This document shows positions 36,079-46,303 of a stretch of 64,000 nucleotides of DNA, piece after piece; positions within the stretch are counted from its first letter, which is position 1; every line of letters begins with the position of its first letter. The stretch covers positions 1 through 64,000 of the forward strand of contig CBDFJZ010000008.1 of the NCBI GenBank assembly GCA_965248675.1, given 5' to 3'. The notes beneath the pieces were generated by a model that was given only the letters and a program-made list of their open reading frames with translations, made no database searches and was not told where the DNA came from. A program made the position numbers and the translations under genes. The stretch comes from UBA6627 sp965248675 (GTDB taxonomy: Bacteria > Chloroflexota > Dehalococcoidia > UBA2979).

Positions 36079-37017
36079 CTAGCCGCGCAACGGGCTGCTC
36101 GCGCCGAAGGCGAGCGCGCGCGGGGCTTGTTCGTCGAGTTCGTCCATCGTGAAGCGACGCCCGTAGCTCAGGATCTGGCGGTCGATCCCGGGCGAGGTGT
36201 AGAGGTACACCTCCCCGGCGCGCACGCCGAAGAGCTGCCCGTTCACCTCGCCCGCCGCCTCACTCGCGAGGTAGACGGCAAGCGGCGCCACGCTCCGCGG
36301 GTCGTCCGGGTGGGCGTCGCCCTCCCAGTGGCGGGTCGGGAACGGCGGCGCGATCCGCGCCATCTCATCCGCTGAGAGCACGCCGGCCGGCGGCCGCAGC
36401 TCCTCCGAGCCGCCCCCAAACATCCGCGTCCGCGCTAGCGGCGAGATCGCGTTGCAGGTCACCCCGTAGCGACCGACGTCGCGCGCCACGGTGCGGCTGA
36501 GACCGATCGTACCCTCGCCCGCGGCCGCGTAGTTCGAGGCGCCGACCGCACCGAGGCCGGCGTCGGAGGCCATCATCACTACCCGGCCGTAGCGCTGCTG
36601 CCGCATCACGACCGTCGCGAACTTCACGGGCGCGAAGACCGACTTCACGTTGCCCTCTATCACGGCGTCCCAGTCGTCCTCCGCCATCTCCCAGATCGGC
36701 GTGTCGCGCCGCACGCCCGCGCACGTGATCAGCGCGTCGAGCTGATCCGCCGAATCGAGCGCGGCCTTCACGGCATCCTCGGCGCCGGCCATCGTGGCGA
36801 CGTCCGAGCTGACCGCGACCGCCTTGCCCCCGGCGCCGGTGATCTCGTCGACCACGGCCTGCGCGACCGCCGCGTTGGAGCCGGTCCCATCCGGCTCACA
36901 GCCGTTGTCCGCCACCACCACCGAGGCCCCCTCGGCTGCCGCGAGCAGCGCGACCTCGCGTCCGATCCCGCGGCCACCTCCCGTCACGATCACCCCATTG
37001 CCGTCTAGCGCACCCAT
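36079..37017 (-). CDS. SDR-family protein with the catalytic Lys replaced
   Basis: A 312-residue SDR with cofactor loop TGGGRGIGRE and ITCAGV. The active-site stretch reads ASNYAAAGEGTIGL: the Tyr is present but the YxxxK lysine is Gly (codon GGC), which normally abolishes oxidoreductase activity. Its C-terminal ~110 residues (PFPTRHWEGDAHPDDP...) are conserved in style with its neighbour, which is fully catalytic. It may act as a regulatory or structural partner of the 35106 product, or have altered chemistry. Confidence 0.85.
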   Translation of the reverse strand: MGALDGNGVIVTGGGRGIGREVALLAAAEGASVVVADNGCEPDGTGSNAAVAQAVVDEITGAGGKAVAVSSDVATMAGAEDAVKAALDSADQLDALITCAGVRRDTPIWEMAEDDWDAVIEGNVKSVFAPVKFATVVMRQQRYGRVVMMASDAGLGAVGASNYAAAGEGTIGLSRTVARDVGRYGVTCNAISPLARTRMFGGGSEELRPPAGVLSADEMARIAPPFPTRHWEGDAHPDDPRSVAPLAVYLASEAAGEVNGQLFGVRAGEVYLYTSPGIDRQILSYGRRFTMDELDEQAPRALAFGASSPLRG

Positions 37018-37307
37018 CCCCCACCCACCTCTCGATCTCCCAGTGCTGGATCGATGTCCGCCGTTCGCGCCTCAGCGCCCGCCGGTCCGACGAGGCCGTG
37101 CTGTCGACCTCGTCGGAGCCTGAGCAGCTCAGACTCGCGCGTCGAACAGCCGCGTTGTACCACACTGCGGGCCCGATCTCGCGGACGGGGCACGTCCGGC
37201 CAGCGGCGTGAGCGCTCGCCAGCGGCGAGAGCACCTACTCGCTCCGCCTAAGGGATTCCCCGATCCATGCCGATGATCGAACCCGGCTGAACTTGCCGGA
37301 GGAAATC

Positions 37308-38577
37308 ATGCCCCGACCCCACTACTCGAGCCGCCCTTGCCGTCGCTGGCGCCCTGTTCGCGATCGGCCTGTTCGGCGCATCCATCGTCCAGGCGTCGAC
37401 GCCCGGGACTCCGATTGTCACTACGATCGAGGACCCACGCGGCCTCACCCCGCTCCCCGGCGGAGAGTTGCTCGTCTCCGCGGGAAGCACCGGACGCGTC
37501 TGGCGCGTCGAGGCTGACGGCACCGTGAAGGCGATCATCGCCGGGCTCCCAGTCGCTTCGACCACCAGCATTGGACCGCTCGGCACCGAGGGCGTCTCCG
37601 CCGCGGTTCCGGACGGCATGGGCGGCTACCGCGCCGTGATCGGAGGCGACGCCGGCGCGCAGTACAGCGTCTCATCCGGCGGCGTCACCAACGAGCTCGT
37701 CGACCTCGCCGCCTACGAGCAGGCCAACAACACCGACGGCGTGAAGGACGCGAACGGCGACCCGGTGCTGAACTCGAGTCCGTACGACGTCGTGGTCGAC
37801 GCCGTCGGTCGCACCTACGTGACCGATACCGGCGCCAACGCCGTGCTCCGCTACTCCGGCGGCAACACCAACACGTACTTCGTCTTCCAGAAGATCTCCA
37901 ACCCGGTCTTCCCGGTGAACGGGACGGCCACGATTGAGCAGTGGCCCACCGGCATCACGATCGGGCCCGACGACGCGATCTACGTCTCCACGTTCACCGC
38001 TCCCCCGTACCCCGTGGGCGAGGCTCGCGTGTACCGGTTGGAGGACAAGAACGGCGACGGCGACGCGCGCGACACCGGCGAGTGGTCGGTCTTCGCGACC
38101 GGGCTCAGCGCCGCGACCGACCTCGCGTTCGACGCGAACGGCAGGCTATGGGTCAGCGAGTTCAGCACGAACATGAGCGTCAACTCACTGGGCCGCGTTT
38201 CGCGGATCACGAACGGCGTGCCGACAGGTGTCGTCTTCTCGATCCTGGAGCCGACCAGCCTCACGTTCATGGACGACGGCCGCATGATCGTCTCTCAGGA
38301 GTCGATCGGTCGCGTCGCCGACATCAGCGGTATCTCGGGCGGCGGATTCTCGCCCGCGACCAGCTCCGGCATCTCGTTGACCATCTACGGCGGTGGCCCC
38401 GTCGACCAGCTCAACCTCGAGGCCGCCGGCCTGGGGGCGACTGCGGTCGCGATCACCGTGAGCGGGAAGATGGTGATACTCGTCCCGGGCGCCCCCGCGT
38501 TCGTGAATCAGGCGTTCAGCAACGCCTTCCCCGGCGGGATCTCCGCCGGCACGGCGATGATCGTGGTTCGCCCGTAG
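37308..38577 (+). CDS. ScyD/ScyE-like secreted beta-propeller protein, frameshift just after the start
   Basis: The ATG at 37308 follows a perfect GGAGG, but the frame carrying the signal peptide (TTRAALAVAGALFAIGLFGA) and the whole propeller is one base out; removing one C from the runs in 37311-37320 joins them. The restored product is about 422 residues. The mature part has PRGLTPLPGGELLVS, SPYDVVVDAVGRTYVTDTGA and WPTGITIGPDDAIYVSTF, typical of ScyD/ScyE family propellers. No ligand known. As assembled, translation could only start inside the mature protein (TTG 37468). Confidence 0.8.
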
Positions 38578-38993
38578 CCCGGGCGGTCGCCGGCCGATCG
38601 TGATCGCCGCACACGCCGAGCCCCGCCCGCTCGGCGAGAGCGCTCAGCGTGTGCGTCGCGGCACGAGGCCTGCGAGTACTCTCAAGTCTCGGACCACGGG
38701 CCTCCGCACCGCGGATCAGAGTGCCGGCGATCAACGACCGGCAACGGTGCGGCGGCCATGTTCGCGGCTCGACCTAGCGATCCCCAACGAGGACGTTCGC
38801 CGCGCGGTTCGCGTTCGTCATCGGCGCGTCCAGCGACTGCCGCTGAAGCTCGTTTGATGGGAAGCGGGGCGCGAGGCTCACGAGCACGCCGAAACGCCCG
38901 ATAATCGTGGGTCGGACGTTCACGGAAGCCTGACCACCCGGTTCAGGCTGCGCAGACGCCCCGAGGCGAGCGCGCGGTTCGAGGGGATGCGTC
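38578..38993. other. 416-base intergenic gap with no recognised feature
   Basis: Between the propeller gene and the DUF3352 gene. Short open frames on both strands have no ribosome sites or recognisable domains. A GAGGGGATG just before 38994 is the ribosome site of the next gene. Nothing else stands out. Confidence 0.6.
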
Positions 38994-40571
38994 ATGAACG
39001 AACCAGCCGCCAGCTCGAGCCGCTCACCGATCGCTGCGATCGCGATCGCCGCCATCCTCGTCGCCGTCGTCTCCGCCGGGGTCCTGGTCTTCCTGGGCCG
39101 CAGCGCCAGCGCCGAGTTCGATCCGGTGTCCGGCGCCGCGCTCTTCCCGGACGACACCCACTTCTACGTTGCGTTCAACACCGACTTCACCTCCGATCCG
39201 TGGTCTGCGATGCCTCGCCTCCTCGCTGCGCTCGGCATCGAGCAGCAGGTGCGCGACGACCTCCAGCAGGCGGCGGCGGCGGAGGATCTCGACTTCGAGC
39301 AGGACATCGTCACCGCCTTGGCGAGCGTGCGGAGCGCCGGGACCGCCGTCCAGTACAACGGGACCGAGGAGGGCGAAGTCGTCGGCGTGATCGATTCTCG
39401 CGATCGCGAGCGCGTGATCGCGCTGCTCGCGGACAGCGCGGACGCCTCGACCCGCAGCGAACGCGACGACGAACTCGGCCTCGATTTCGACATCTACGTC
39501 ACCGGTCAACTCAACGGCGATGAGGAAGTCGTGGTCAGTGTTGAGAACGGCATCATCTACGTCGCCGACCGCCCCGAGCACATCTCCAACTTCATTCGCC
39601 GCCAACGCGAGCGCCCACCGCTGAGCGAGCTGGACTCGTTCCTGGCGGCGCTCGATACCGTCGGCGCGGACGCGCTGATCGTCGCCTACGGCAGCGGATC
39701 GATCTTCGACCACCGCGATTTCCGCGACGTCGTCGACGCGTTCGCCGACTCCGCCGAATTCGACCCCCGCGATGCCTCGCTCGCCTTCTCGGTCACGGCA
39801 AGCACCGATGGCTTCGGTGCACGCATGGTGATCAACACGGGCGCCGGCGCGGGCTTGCTCGAGCGGCTCATCACGGAGCCCGCGGACATCGATGGGCTCG
39901 CCGCCCTCACACCGGACGACGCGCTCTTCTTCGCGGCCGGGGCCGGCCTCCATGACGCGCTCGACGAGGCCTACGCGAACCTCGAGCAGCAGGGGCGCGA
40001 AGCGCTCGAGCTCTGGGTCTACCCGTTCGAGGACGCCACTGGGCTGAGCGTCGAGCACGACTTGATCCCGCTGATCGGCAGCTCCTATGGCCTCGCGGTC
40101 GGCGCCGACGACTTCGATGGCGACAATTTCGATCCCCAGTCGATCTGGGTCCTCGGTCTGATCCAGTCGGACGAGCCTGGCATCTTCCGTGGCCACCTGG
40201 AGACGCTGGTCGACGAGTTCGAGTTCGAGTGCAACTGCGACACCGACGTCAGCATCAGCGAGCGAACCGGCTACACCGCCGTCCAATGGCCACGGGCGTT
40301 CCTCCCGGACACGCCACTGATCGATGCGGAGGCGTTCCAGCGCACTCGGGCGCTCCTTCCCAATGATCCGGCGTTCCTCTACTTCGTCAACGCGTCGGCG
40401 TTCCCGCCGGGAGCCGTTGACGCGATGGCAGACGAGATCGCCGCCGACCCTGACGGCTACGAGTTCAATCTCGAAGCGATCCTCGGCTTCGCCGTCGCCG
40501 GTTCGGGCGACGACGACGGCTCCTTCTCCATCGAGATGGTGATGCCGATCGATCTCTCCGCGGCAAACTAG
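38994..40571 (+). CDS. DUF3352-family membrane-anchored protein
   Basis: 525 residues from ATG 38994 with GAGGGG upstream. One N-terminal membrane helix (about residues 14-36) is followed by a large acidic extracytoplasmic part. Motifs ALFPDDTHFYVAFNTDF, DALIVAYGSGSIFD and LTPDDALFFAAGAGLHDAL match the DUF3352 plan, found widely in Chloroflexota and cyanobacteria without known function. It is two bases upstream of the next gene, so likely co-transcribed with the membrane/metallopeptidase genes. Confidence 0.8.
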   Translation: MNEPAASSSRSPIAAIAIAAILVAVVSAGVLVFLGRSASAEFDPVSGAALFPDDTHFYVAFNTDFTSDPWSAMPRLLAALGIEQQVRDDLQQAAAAEDLDFEQDIVTALASVRSAGTAVQYNGTEEGEVVGVIDSRDRERVIALLADSADASTRSERDDELGLDFDIYVTGQLNGDEEVVVSVENGIIYVADRPEHISNFIRRQRERPPLSELDSFLAALDTVGADALIVAYGSGSIFDHRDFRDVVDAFADSAEFDPRDASLAFSVTASTDGFGARMVINTGAGAGLLERLITEPADIDGLAALTPDDALFFAAGAGLHDALDEAYANLEQQGREALELWVYPFEDATGLSVEHDLIPLIGSSYGLAVGADDFDGDNFDPQSIWVLGLIQSDEPGIFRGHLETLVDEFEFECNCDTDVSISERTGYTAVQWPRAFLPDTPLIDAEAFQRTRALLPNDPAFLYFVNASAFPPGAVDAMADEIAADPDGYEFNLEAILGFAVAGSGDDDGSFSIEMVMPIDLSAAN

Positions 40572-40573
40572 GC

Positions 40574-40888
40574 ATGCCACCGGTCGGCCGCGCCAGCCTC
40601 GCCGGCGGCGTCGCGGCGCTCGGCCACGGCATGGTCTTCGTGGGCTTTCTCCAGCCGTGGGTCGCCGGGCAATTCGGCGCTCGCGACCGGCTCTCGGGCC
40701 TCGACCTGGCCCGGGTCACCGATGGGCTGATCGACCACGGTCTCGCCGGGGACGCCCTCGCCCTCCCGATCACCCGGGTCCTGCTCTTCGCCGTACCGAT
40801 CGCTGCCGCGAACGCGCTGGTTCTGCTGGCGCTGGCCCGGACGGGCGTGATCGGTCGCTCCCATGCCCGCCGTGCCCGAGGCCTGACG
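40574..40888 (+). CDS. Small membrane segment (two TM) running into the metallopeptidase gene
   Basis: From ATG 40574, two hydrophobic helices (AALGHGMVFVGFLQPWVAG and LLFAVPIAAANALVLLAL) flank SGLDLARV, a pattern shared by small four-helix membrane proteins of Chloroflexota (GFxLPW...SGxDLA). The frame continues without a stop into the lipoprotein below, so the end given is the last base before that gene's likely GTG. It is either a short separate gene whose stop is masked by an indel, or an N-terminal membrane extension of the peptidase. Confidence 0.45.
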
Positions 40889-42154
40889 GTGCGTCGCTTC
40901 GCCCTGCCGCTCATCGCGGCGCTGCTCGCTCTCGCGCTCGGCGCCTGTGGCAACTCGGACGCCGCACCGATCGTCGCGCCCTCGCCGGCGGCCGGCGCCG
41001 ACCTCGATGCCAGCGCGACGCTCGCCCTCGTGATCGAACGAACAGAGCAACTCTTCGACCTCGACGGTGCCGGTGGCCCGGAGATCTTGCTGATCGATCA
41101 GGAACAGCTCGCCGCGGTTCCTCGCGGAACTGCTCGCCGATCCAGAGCTGATCGAAAGCCTCCGCCGCGATCAGGCGTTCTACACGCTGCTCGGCTTGAT
41201 CCCGCCCGGCACCGATCTGCTCTCGCTGAACGAAGAGTTGCTGAACGCCGGCGTCGCCGGGCTGTATCGCCCCGAGGTCGACCGCCTCTACGTCCGCCTC
41301 TTCGGCAGCTTCTCCGCGCTCGAGGAGGCAACCGCCAGTCACGAATACGCCCACTACCTCCAGGACGCGGGCTATGACCTCGAGCGGATGTTCGAAGTCG
41401 TGGCCGGCAACCGCGACGCCGAGCTCGCCCTCCGGGTGCTAGTCGAGGGCGACGCGTTCTACGTTCAGCAGCAATACATCGCCGAGCACTTCAACGCCGT
41501 CCAGCTCTTCGGCATGAGCTTCGGCGGCATCCTCGCCGCGGCCGAGGCGCCGTCCATCCCGTACGCGTTGACCCGCCAGACAACCTTCGTCTACCCGACG
41601 GACAACGCTGGATCGACGAGCTGCCGACCGACGGCTACGAACGCGCCGAGCTCTACTCGAACCCGCCGCGCGCCACGCGCGAGATCCTCCACCCGGAGAC
41701 CTACGCGAGCCAGCACGACGACCTTCGCGTCCACATCGACATCGCCGTGAGCGAATTGCCGGCCGAATGGAGTGTTGGGGTCGCGGAAACGATCGGCGAG
41801 CTCATGCTGACGATTTGGCTGCAAGATCTGAGCGCTCGAGGCGCCGCCATCGCCGCCGACGGCTGGACCGGCGACGCGCTCCACGTGTTCCACGAGGACG
41901 GCATACCGATCGGGTTCATCGCCGAGATCGCCTGGGCGACGTCAGCTGACGGCGCCGAATTCAGCGCGGCGGCATCCACTGCGCTCGATGCCGACCGCCG
42001 CTACGAGCGGGCAGTCTGCCCGGTCTGCGCGCCTCTGACCTGGCAGGGCCCGGCGGGCGTCCTCCAGATCGAGGACAGCGTGGCGGGTTCGACCTGGATC
42101 GCCGTTGCACCCTCGGCGGACGCCGTCGAACAACTGATCGACGCAGTGCGCTAG
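40889..42154 (+). pseudogene. HExxH metallopeptidase lipoprotein, two frameshifts
   Basis: From GTG 40889: signal peptide with lipobox ALGACGNS, then a helical domain. One extra base near 41110-41118 separates QEQLAA from FLAELLADPELIES. One missing base near 41600 separates FVYPT from the WIDELPTDGYER frame, which runs to TAG 42154. The restored protein has about 421 residues. It carries ASHEYAHYLQDAGYDL, an HExxH zinc motif, and LVEGDAFYVQQQY, whose Glu is the probable third ligand. This belongs to a family of bacterial lipoproteins with HEYxHALQD motifs; substrate unknown. The frames join cleanly, so assembly error is as likely as decay. Confidence 0.75.
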
Positions 42155-42183
42155 GCTGCGGGGGCGCCGTCAGGAGGCCGCCC

Positions 42184-43260
42184 ATGCTCGAGCGCTTCAA
42201 AGTCCCCGTGGCCGATCAGGTCGTCGTCCCCGAACCGCAGGTCCGTGACGCCACCCACGCCATCTTCGATTCGATGGGCCTCGCCGAGGAGGACGCCGCT
42301 CTCGCCACGGATGTGCTGATGTTCAACGACCTGCGCGGCGTCGAGACCCATGGCGTCTCGAACATGCTTCGCGCGTACGTCGCCGGCTACCGCGGTGGCA
42401 CGCTGAAGCCCCACACCGAAATCACGACCACACGCGAGACCGAGACCACCGCCGTCATCGACGGCGGCGGCGCGCTCGGCCTCCACGTCGCCCCGCACGC
42501 GATGGACATCGCCGTCGACAAGGCCGCGAAGTACGGCCTCGGAGCAGTCTGCGTCACGGGCGTCGGACACATGGGCGGCACCGGCTACCACGCGATGCGA
42601 GCCGTGCCGCACGACATGATCGGCGTCGCAATGTCCTCCAGCGGTCGCGCCGTGATGCTGCCTACCTTCGGCGCCGAGCCGCGCCTCGGCACGAACCCGT
42701 TCGCCTGGGCCGCCCCCGCCGACGAGATGCCGCCCTTCATGATCGACGTCGGCACCACCCAGATCGCCAACAACAAGCTGCAGCTGGCACGTCGCCTCGG
42801 CGTCCAGGTCGAGCCTGGCTGGCTCGCCCGCACCGACGGCACGCCGATCATGGAGCGGATCGACGTGCCCGAGAAAAGCTACATGCTCCCGCTGGGCGGG
42901 GTGCGCGAGCAGGGCTCTCACAAGGGCTACGGGCTCGGCGCCGTGGTCGACATCATGTGCAGCAGCCTGAGCGGCCTCGGGCCGGGCTTCGTCGCCCTGG
43001 TGCCCGGGTTCCACCTGCTCGCCTACCGCATCGACGCGTTCGTCGACACCGCCGAGTTCAAGGCGAGCATGGACGAGTTCCTGCGCGGCCTCGCGGACAC
43101 CCCGCCTGCTCCCGGCCACGACCGCGTCGTCTACCCCGGCCTGCTCGAGGCCGAGGAGGAGGCCGTCCGCCGCGAACAGGGCATCCCCTACCACACCAAG
43201 GTGATCGAGTGGTTCCGCGGCATCGAGGGCGAGCTCGGGCTCAGCTTCGCCTTCACATAG
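42184..43260 (+). CDS. Ldh-family (malate/L-lactate/ureidoglycolate dehydrogenase type) oxidoreductase
   Basis: A 358-residue NAD(P)-dependent enzyme from ATG 42184 with AGGAGG upstream. DLRGVETHGVSNM near residue 50 and TGVGHMGGTGYHAMRA around 125 are the substrate/catalytic motifs of the PF02615 family. FGAEPRLGTNPFAWA and REQGSHKGYGLGAVVDI follow. The family reduces 2-oxoacids or oxidises ureidoglycolate and related diols. Length and motifs are complete. Substrate unresolved. Confidence 0.92.
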   Translation: MLERFKVPVADQVVVPEPQVRDATHAIFDSMGLAEEDAALATDVLMFNDLRGVETHGVSNMLRAYVAGYRGGTLKPHTEITTTRETETTAVIDGGGALGLHVAPHAMDIAVDKAAKYGLGAVCVTGVGHMGGTGYHAMRAVPHDMIGVAMSSSGRAVMLPTFGAEPRLGTNPFAWAAPADEMPPFMIDVGTTQIANNKLQLARRLGVQVEPGWLARTDGTPIMERIDVPEKSYMLPLGGVREQGSHKGYGLGAVVDIMCSSLSGLGPGFVALVPGFHLLAYRIDAFVDTAEFKASMDEFLRGLADTPPAPGHDRVVYPGLLEAEEEAVRREQGIPYHTKVIEWFRGIEGELGLSFAFT

Positions 43261-43282
43261 CGCACGGCAGCCGGGCGCCGAG

Positions 43283-44071
43283 TCAGCGGGAGACGAGCGT
43301 CGACTCCGTGCCGGTGGAGGCCGCGATCAGCTCGCCGACCGTGCTGTTGCCGCACGGCGCATCGAGGACGGCCTGGGTCGTCGCACTGACGAACATTCCC
43401 GCCCCGAGTCCAAGCTCCCGGCCGAGGAAGCTCGTCAGCTCCTCTTCGTAGCGCTTCGGATCGTCGTTCCAGGCGCGCGTGTGCCCCGGGTCGTCGAACG
43501 CGACCAGCTCGATCGCCGAGGAGTTCTTCGCCGCTCGTTCGCTGGAGTCGATCGGCACGATGTGATCGCCGCGCTGGTGGAGGATCAGCGTCGCCAGCTC
43601 GTGCTCGTTCGCCAGCTCGACCAGCGCGTCGAGGTACACCGCCGAGTCGAAATCGCGGCGCAGCCGCAGCTCTGCCGCCCACGCCAGCGGATCCGCGAAC
43701 CAGCCGAGCACCGGCGTCGGCGCGATCCCATGCGCGATCGTCGCCTCGAGGTCGAGCATCGGCGCATCGAGCACGATCGCGGCGGGCAGCTCGTCGCCGG
43801 CCTGGTCAGTCTCGATCAGGTAATTAGCCTCCACGCCGCCGCCCATGCTGTAGCCGTAGAGGACGATCCGGCCGGCCCCCCGGTCGCGCGCGTAGTCGAC
43901 CGCGGCGGCCAGGTCCTCCCACTCGCTGCGACCGTAGTCGTAGCTGACCCGCTCGCCCTGGATCGACTCGGGATCGTTGCGGCAGCTGATCGATAGCACG
44001 GTCATCCCCAGCGCCCGCAGCGCCGGGACGGCACGCAGCCCCTCCTCGCGAGTGCCACCCCTTCCGTGCAC
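43283..44071 (-). CDS. Alpha/beta hydrolase, catalytic portion cut off from its N-terminus by a stop codon
   Basis: A 262-residue frame from GTG 44071 (HGRGGTREEGLRAV). Nucleophile elbow GYSMGG, acid in LILHQRGDHIVP and His in DDPGHTRAW form a full triad. The HG oxyanion turn is the second residue, so normal N-terminal strands are missing. In the same frame upstream, 14 codons after the TAA at 44113-44111 read VTDESRGGDWAIL, and before the TAA REVTIATPSGQRPA fits the N-terminal part of this hydrolase family. The gene therefore seems to be one hydrolase interrupted by TAA. Confidence 0.75.
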   Translation of the reverse strand: MHGRGGTREEGLRAVPALRALGMTVLSISCRNDPESIQGERVSYDYGRSEWEDLAAAVDYARDRGAGRIVLYGYSMGGGVEANYLIETDQAGDELPAAIVLDAPMLDLEATIAHGIAPTPVLGWFADPLAWAAELRLRRDFDSAVYLDALVELANEHELATLILHQRGDHIVPIDSSERAAKNSSAIELVAFDDPGHTRAWNDDPKRYEEELTSFLGRELGLGAGMFVSATTQAVLDAPCGNSTVGELIAASTGTESTLVSR

Positions 44072-44110
44072 GAGGATCGCCCAGTCGCCGCCTCTCGACT
44101 CGTCGGTGAC

Positions 44111-46303
44111 TTAGGCTGGCCGCTGGCCGCTTGGAGTCGCGATCGTCACCTCGCGGAGCCTGAAGCCGCCGCTTGTCGGTGGCACGTCAGGGCGTCCCTC
44201 CATGGCCGGCGCGGCGAAGTACGCCTCGCTCTCGACGCGCGCGGCGCCAACCGGCGGCAACGCGGAAGCGCCACGCTCCCCTGGCAGCACGCAGCGCAAC
44301 GCCGCGCCGTCCGAACTCGAGATCACCGGCCCGCGGAGCACGCGGCCGTCCTCCCAGCGGAGGGCTAGCAGGCCGTGCTTCCCCGCATCGCCGCCGCTGA
44401 GCAGCACGTTCCCCGATTCCGCCCAGAGCACCTCGACGTTGTTCGACTTCGCGCCGAGGGAGACGGTGAACGCGCCATCCTCGATCCGCGCGGGTATCCA
44501 GAGGAACGCGACGATCGCGAGCACGAAGCTCACGGCGAGCAGCGGCGCCCAGAACGCGCCGTGGTACGGGTTCCAGGCACTCGCTTCGTCGAAGCCCTCG
44601 GCGCGCCAGCGCCGGAACGCGAGCGCCACCCTCGCCAGCCCGAGCGCCACGAGGATCAACGCGCTCAGCCTCGGCACGCCGCCCGCCCAGAGCACAATCG
44701 CGAGCAGCAACCCGAGGATCGCGGTGTTCGTCGGCGCGCGCACGGCGAGACCGCGCAGTCTCGAAGCGATCTCGATCGCGCGCTGCCGGCCCTGCGGCCA
44801 GCACAGCCCCTCGTCGTCGACCTTCGGCCGCGACCAGGAGTAGGCCGCGCGTGCGACGAGGAACAGCGCGCTGCCGGCCACCAGCAGCGTCGCGGCGTGC
44901 CTCGGATCGACCGCCAGCCGGGAAGCCAGCGCGTCGCTGGAGCCGGAGACGGCCGGGAACCCGCGCAGGAATCCGCCGACGCCGAGCGTGAGATCGCGCC
45001 AACCGGGCACGTCGACGAGGTAGAGCAGCGCATGCAGGCCACCGGCGTAGAACGGCAGCATCCGCACCGTCGTCAGCCAGAACACCGAGGTCAGCCGCCG
45101 GTCGTCATCCGCCCTCGCGCCCACCGCGGGCTCGAGGCGCGCGTCCTGGAGCGCCCAGTCTGCCTGCCCGAACACGATCGGCAGGACGCGTGAAACGACC
45201 TGCTCGCGGTTGCGGAAGTAGCCGCCGTGATCGTCGACCAGGTGGTCGTAGTTGATCACGCGCCGCCCTCGGAATGAGCGATCGCGCACCAGCCCCGACA
45301 GATCGGTGATCTCCTCCGTCACCACGCCCGCCGGGACGTAGTCGAAGCGTGCGAAGAGGTCGGTCCAGAACGCGTCGTGTGGCTCGTCGCCCGTCGCCGC
45401 CAGCGCGATCAGGCCGCCATCGAGCGGCGTGCTCGCCAGCTCGGCTCGTTCGCGGATCCCGTTGTTGTTCATCCGCGCGAAGGCCCACAGGTGGTTGACG
45501 CCGGCGCCGACCGTGACGAGGCGTACGCGCTTCTGCATCGCTCGCGCTCGCCTCGGGATCGGCCGCTCCTGCAGCAGCGCGTCGTACCCCACCATCGCCC
45601 CCGCTGAGTAGGCGACGATCGTCACGTCGTCGATGTCGCCACGTCCCAGCAGCTCGAGCACCGGCCCCTCCAGCCGCGCTCGGATCGTCGCCGCCCAGGC
45701 GCGGTCGGTGACGAGGCGCTGCGAGTTGCCCAGCGTGTGCTGGAGGAAGGGGTTCATCCCGCGGATCGCCTCCGCGACGCGCCTGGTCAGCCCAAAGATC
45801 GCGAGCCCGGGCATCTTCGAGACGGTGAGCAGCAACCACCCGACTGGCTGGATCACCGTCGTCAGCACGAGGCCGGCGCCGAGCGCGAGCACGAGCAAGG
45901 CAATCTGGATCCGCGCCCACAGGTCGCGCCAGCTCCACGACGTCCGGTGCCGCGTGGACGGGTCGCGGAACCAGCCGTGGAGCATCCCCCCGGCGCGCTG
46001 CCGCAGCCCCATCAGCGCCCACTGCGCGACGTCGTCCGCGCTCGGCGGCGGGAAGGCGTCGTCCCAGAACGCCTCGCGGAAGATGATCCGATCGCCGGCC
46101 ACCGCGCCGGCGCCGAATTCCCCTTCGGCCAGCGTGAGCGACGCCCGAGGCGGGTTCGCCTTCAGGTCGATCTCTCGCTCGACGCGGTACCCACCCGCCT
46201 CCAGCGACGGGATCGTGCTGTTGAGCAGCTGGGCCAGCGTCGCACCGGGGTACTGCGCCGTCCCCTGGCCGTGAATCACGACCACGCCGTGAGTCTTCGC
46301 CAT
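44111..46303 (-). CDS. Large membrane hydrolase-like protein whose C-terminus looks like the start of the next hydrolase
   Basis: 730 residues from ATG 46303 (MAKTHGVVVIHGQGT); the frame opens a further 60 bases upstream. The N-terminal part has an HGQG oxyanion-like turn and VTIVAYSAGAMVGYD, a serine nucleophile elbow, with two TM helices between them. Four or more TM helices follow, then after the last TM (about residue 575) a soluble tail including HGLLALRWEDGRVLRGPVI. That tail resembles the N-terminal region of Actinobacteria-type alpha/beta hydrolases and continues past TAA 44111 into the next frame. Either a natural fusion broken by a stop or two genes joined by an indel. Confidence 0.65.
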   Translation of the reverse strand: MAKTHGVVVIHGQGTAQYPGATLAQLLNSTIPSLEAGGYRVEREIDLKANPPRASLTLAEGEFGAGAVAGDRIIFREAFWDDAFPPPSADDVAQWALMGLRQRAGGMLHGWFRDPSTRHRTSWSWRDLWARIQIALLVLALGAGLVLTTVIQPVGWLLLTVSKMPGLAIFGLTRRVAEAIRGMNPFLQHTLGNSQRLVTDRAWAATIRARLEGPVLELLGRGDIDDVTIVAYSAGAMVGYDALLQERPIPRRARAMQKRVRLVTVGAGVNHLWAFARMNNNGIRERAELASTPLDGGLIALAATGDEPHDAFWTDLFARFDYVPAGVVTEEITDLSGLVRDRSFRGRRVINYDHLVDDHGGYFRNREQVVSRVLPIVFGQADWALQDARLEPAVGARADDDRRLTSVFWLTTVRMLPFYAGGLHALLYLVDVPGWRDLTLGVGGFLRGFPAVSGSSDALASRLAVDPRHAATLLVAGSALFLVARAAYSWSRPKVDDEGLCWPQGRQRAIEIASRLRGLAVRAPTNTAILGLLLAIVLWAGGVPRLSALILVALGLARVALAFRRWRAEGFDEASAWNPYHGAFWAPLLAVSFVLAIVAFLWIPARIEDGAFTVSLGAKSNNVEVLWAESGNVLLSGGDAGKHGLLALRWEDGRVLRGPVISSSDGAALRCVLPGERGASALPPVGAARVESEAYFAAPAMEGRPDVPPTSGGFRLREVTIATPSGQRPA

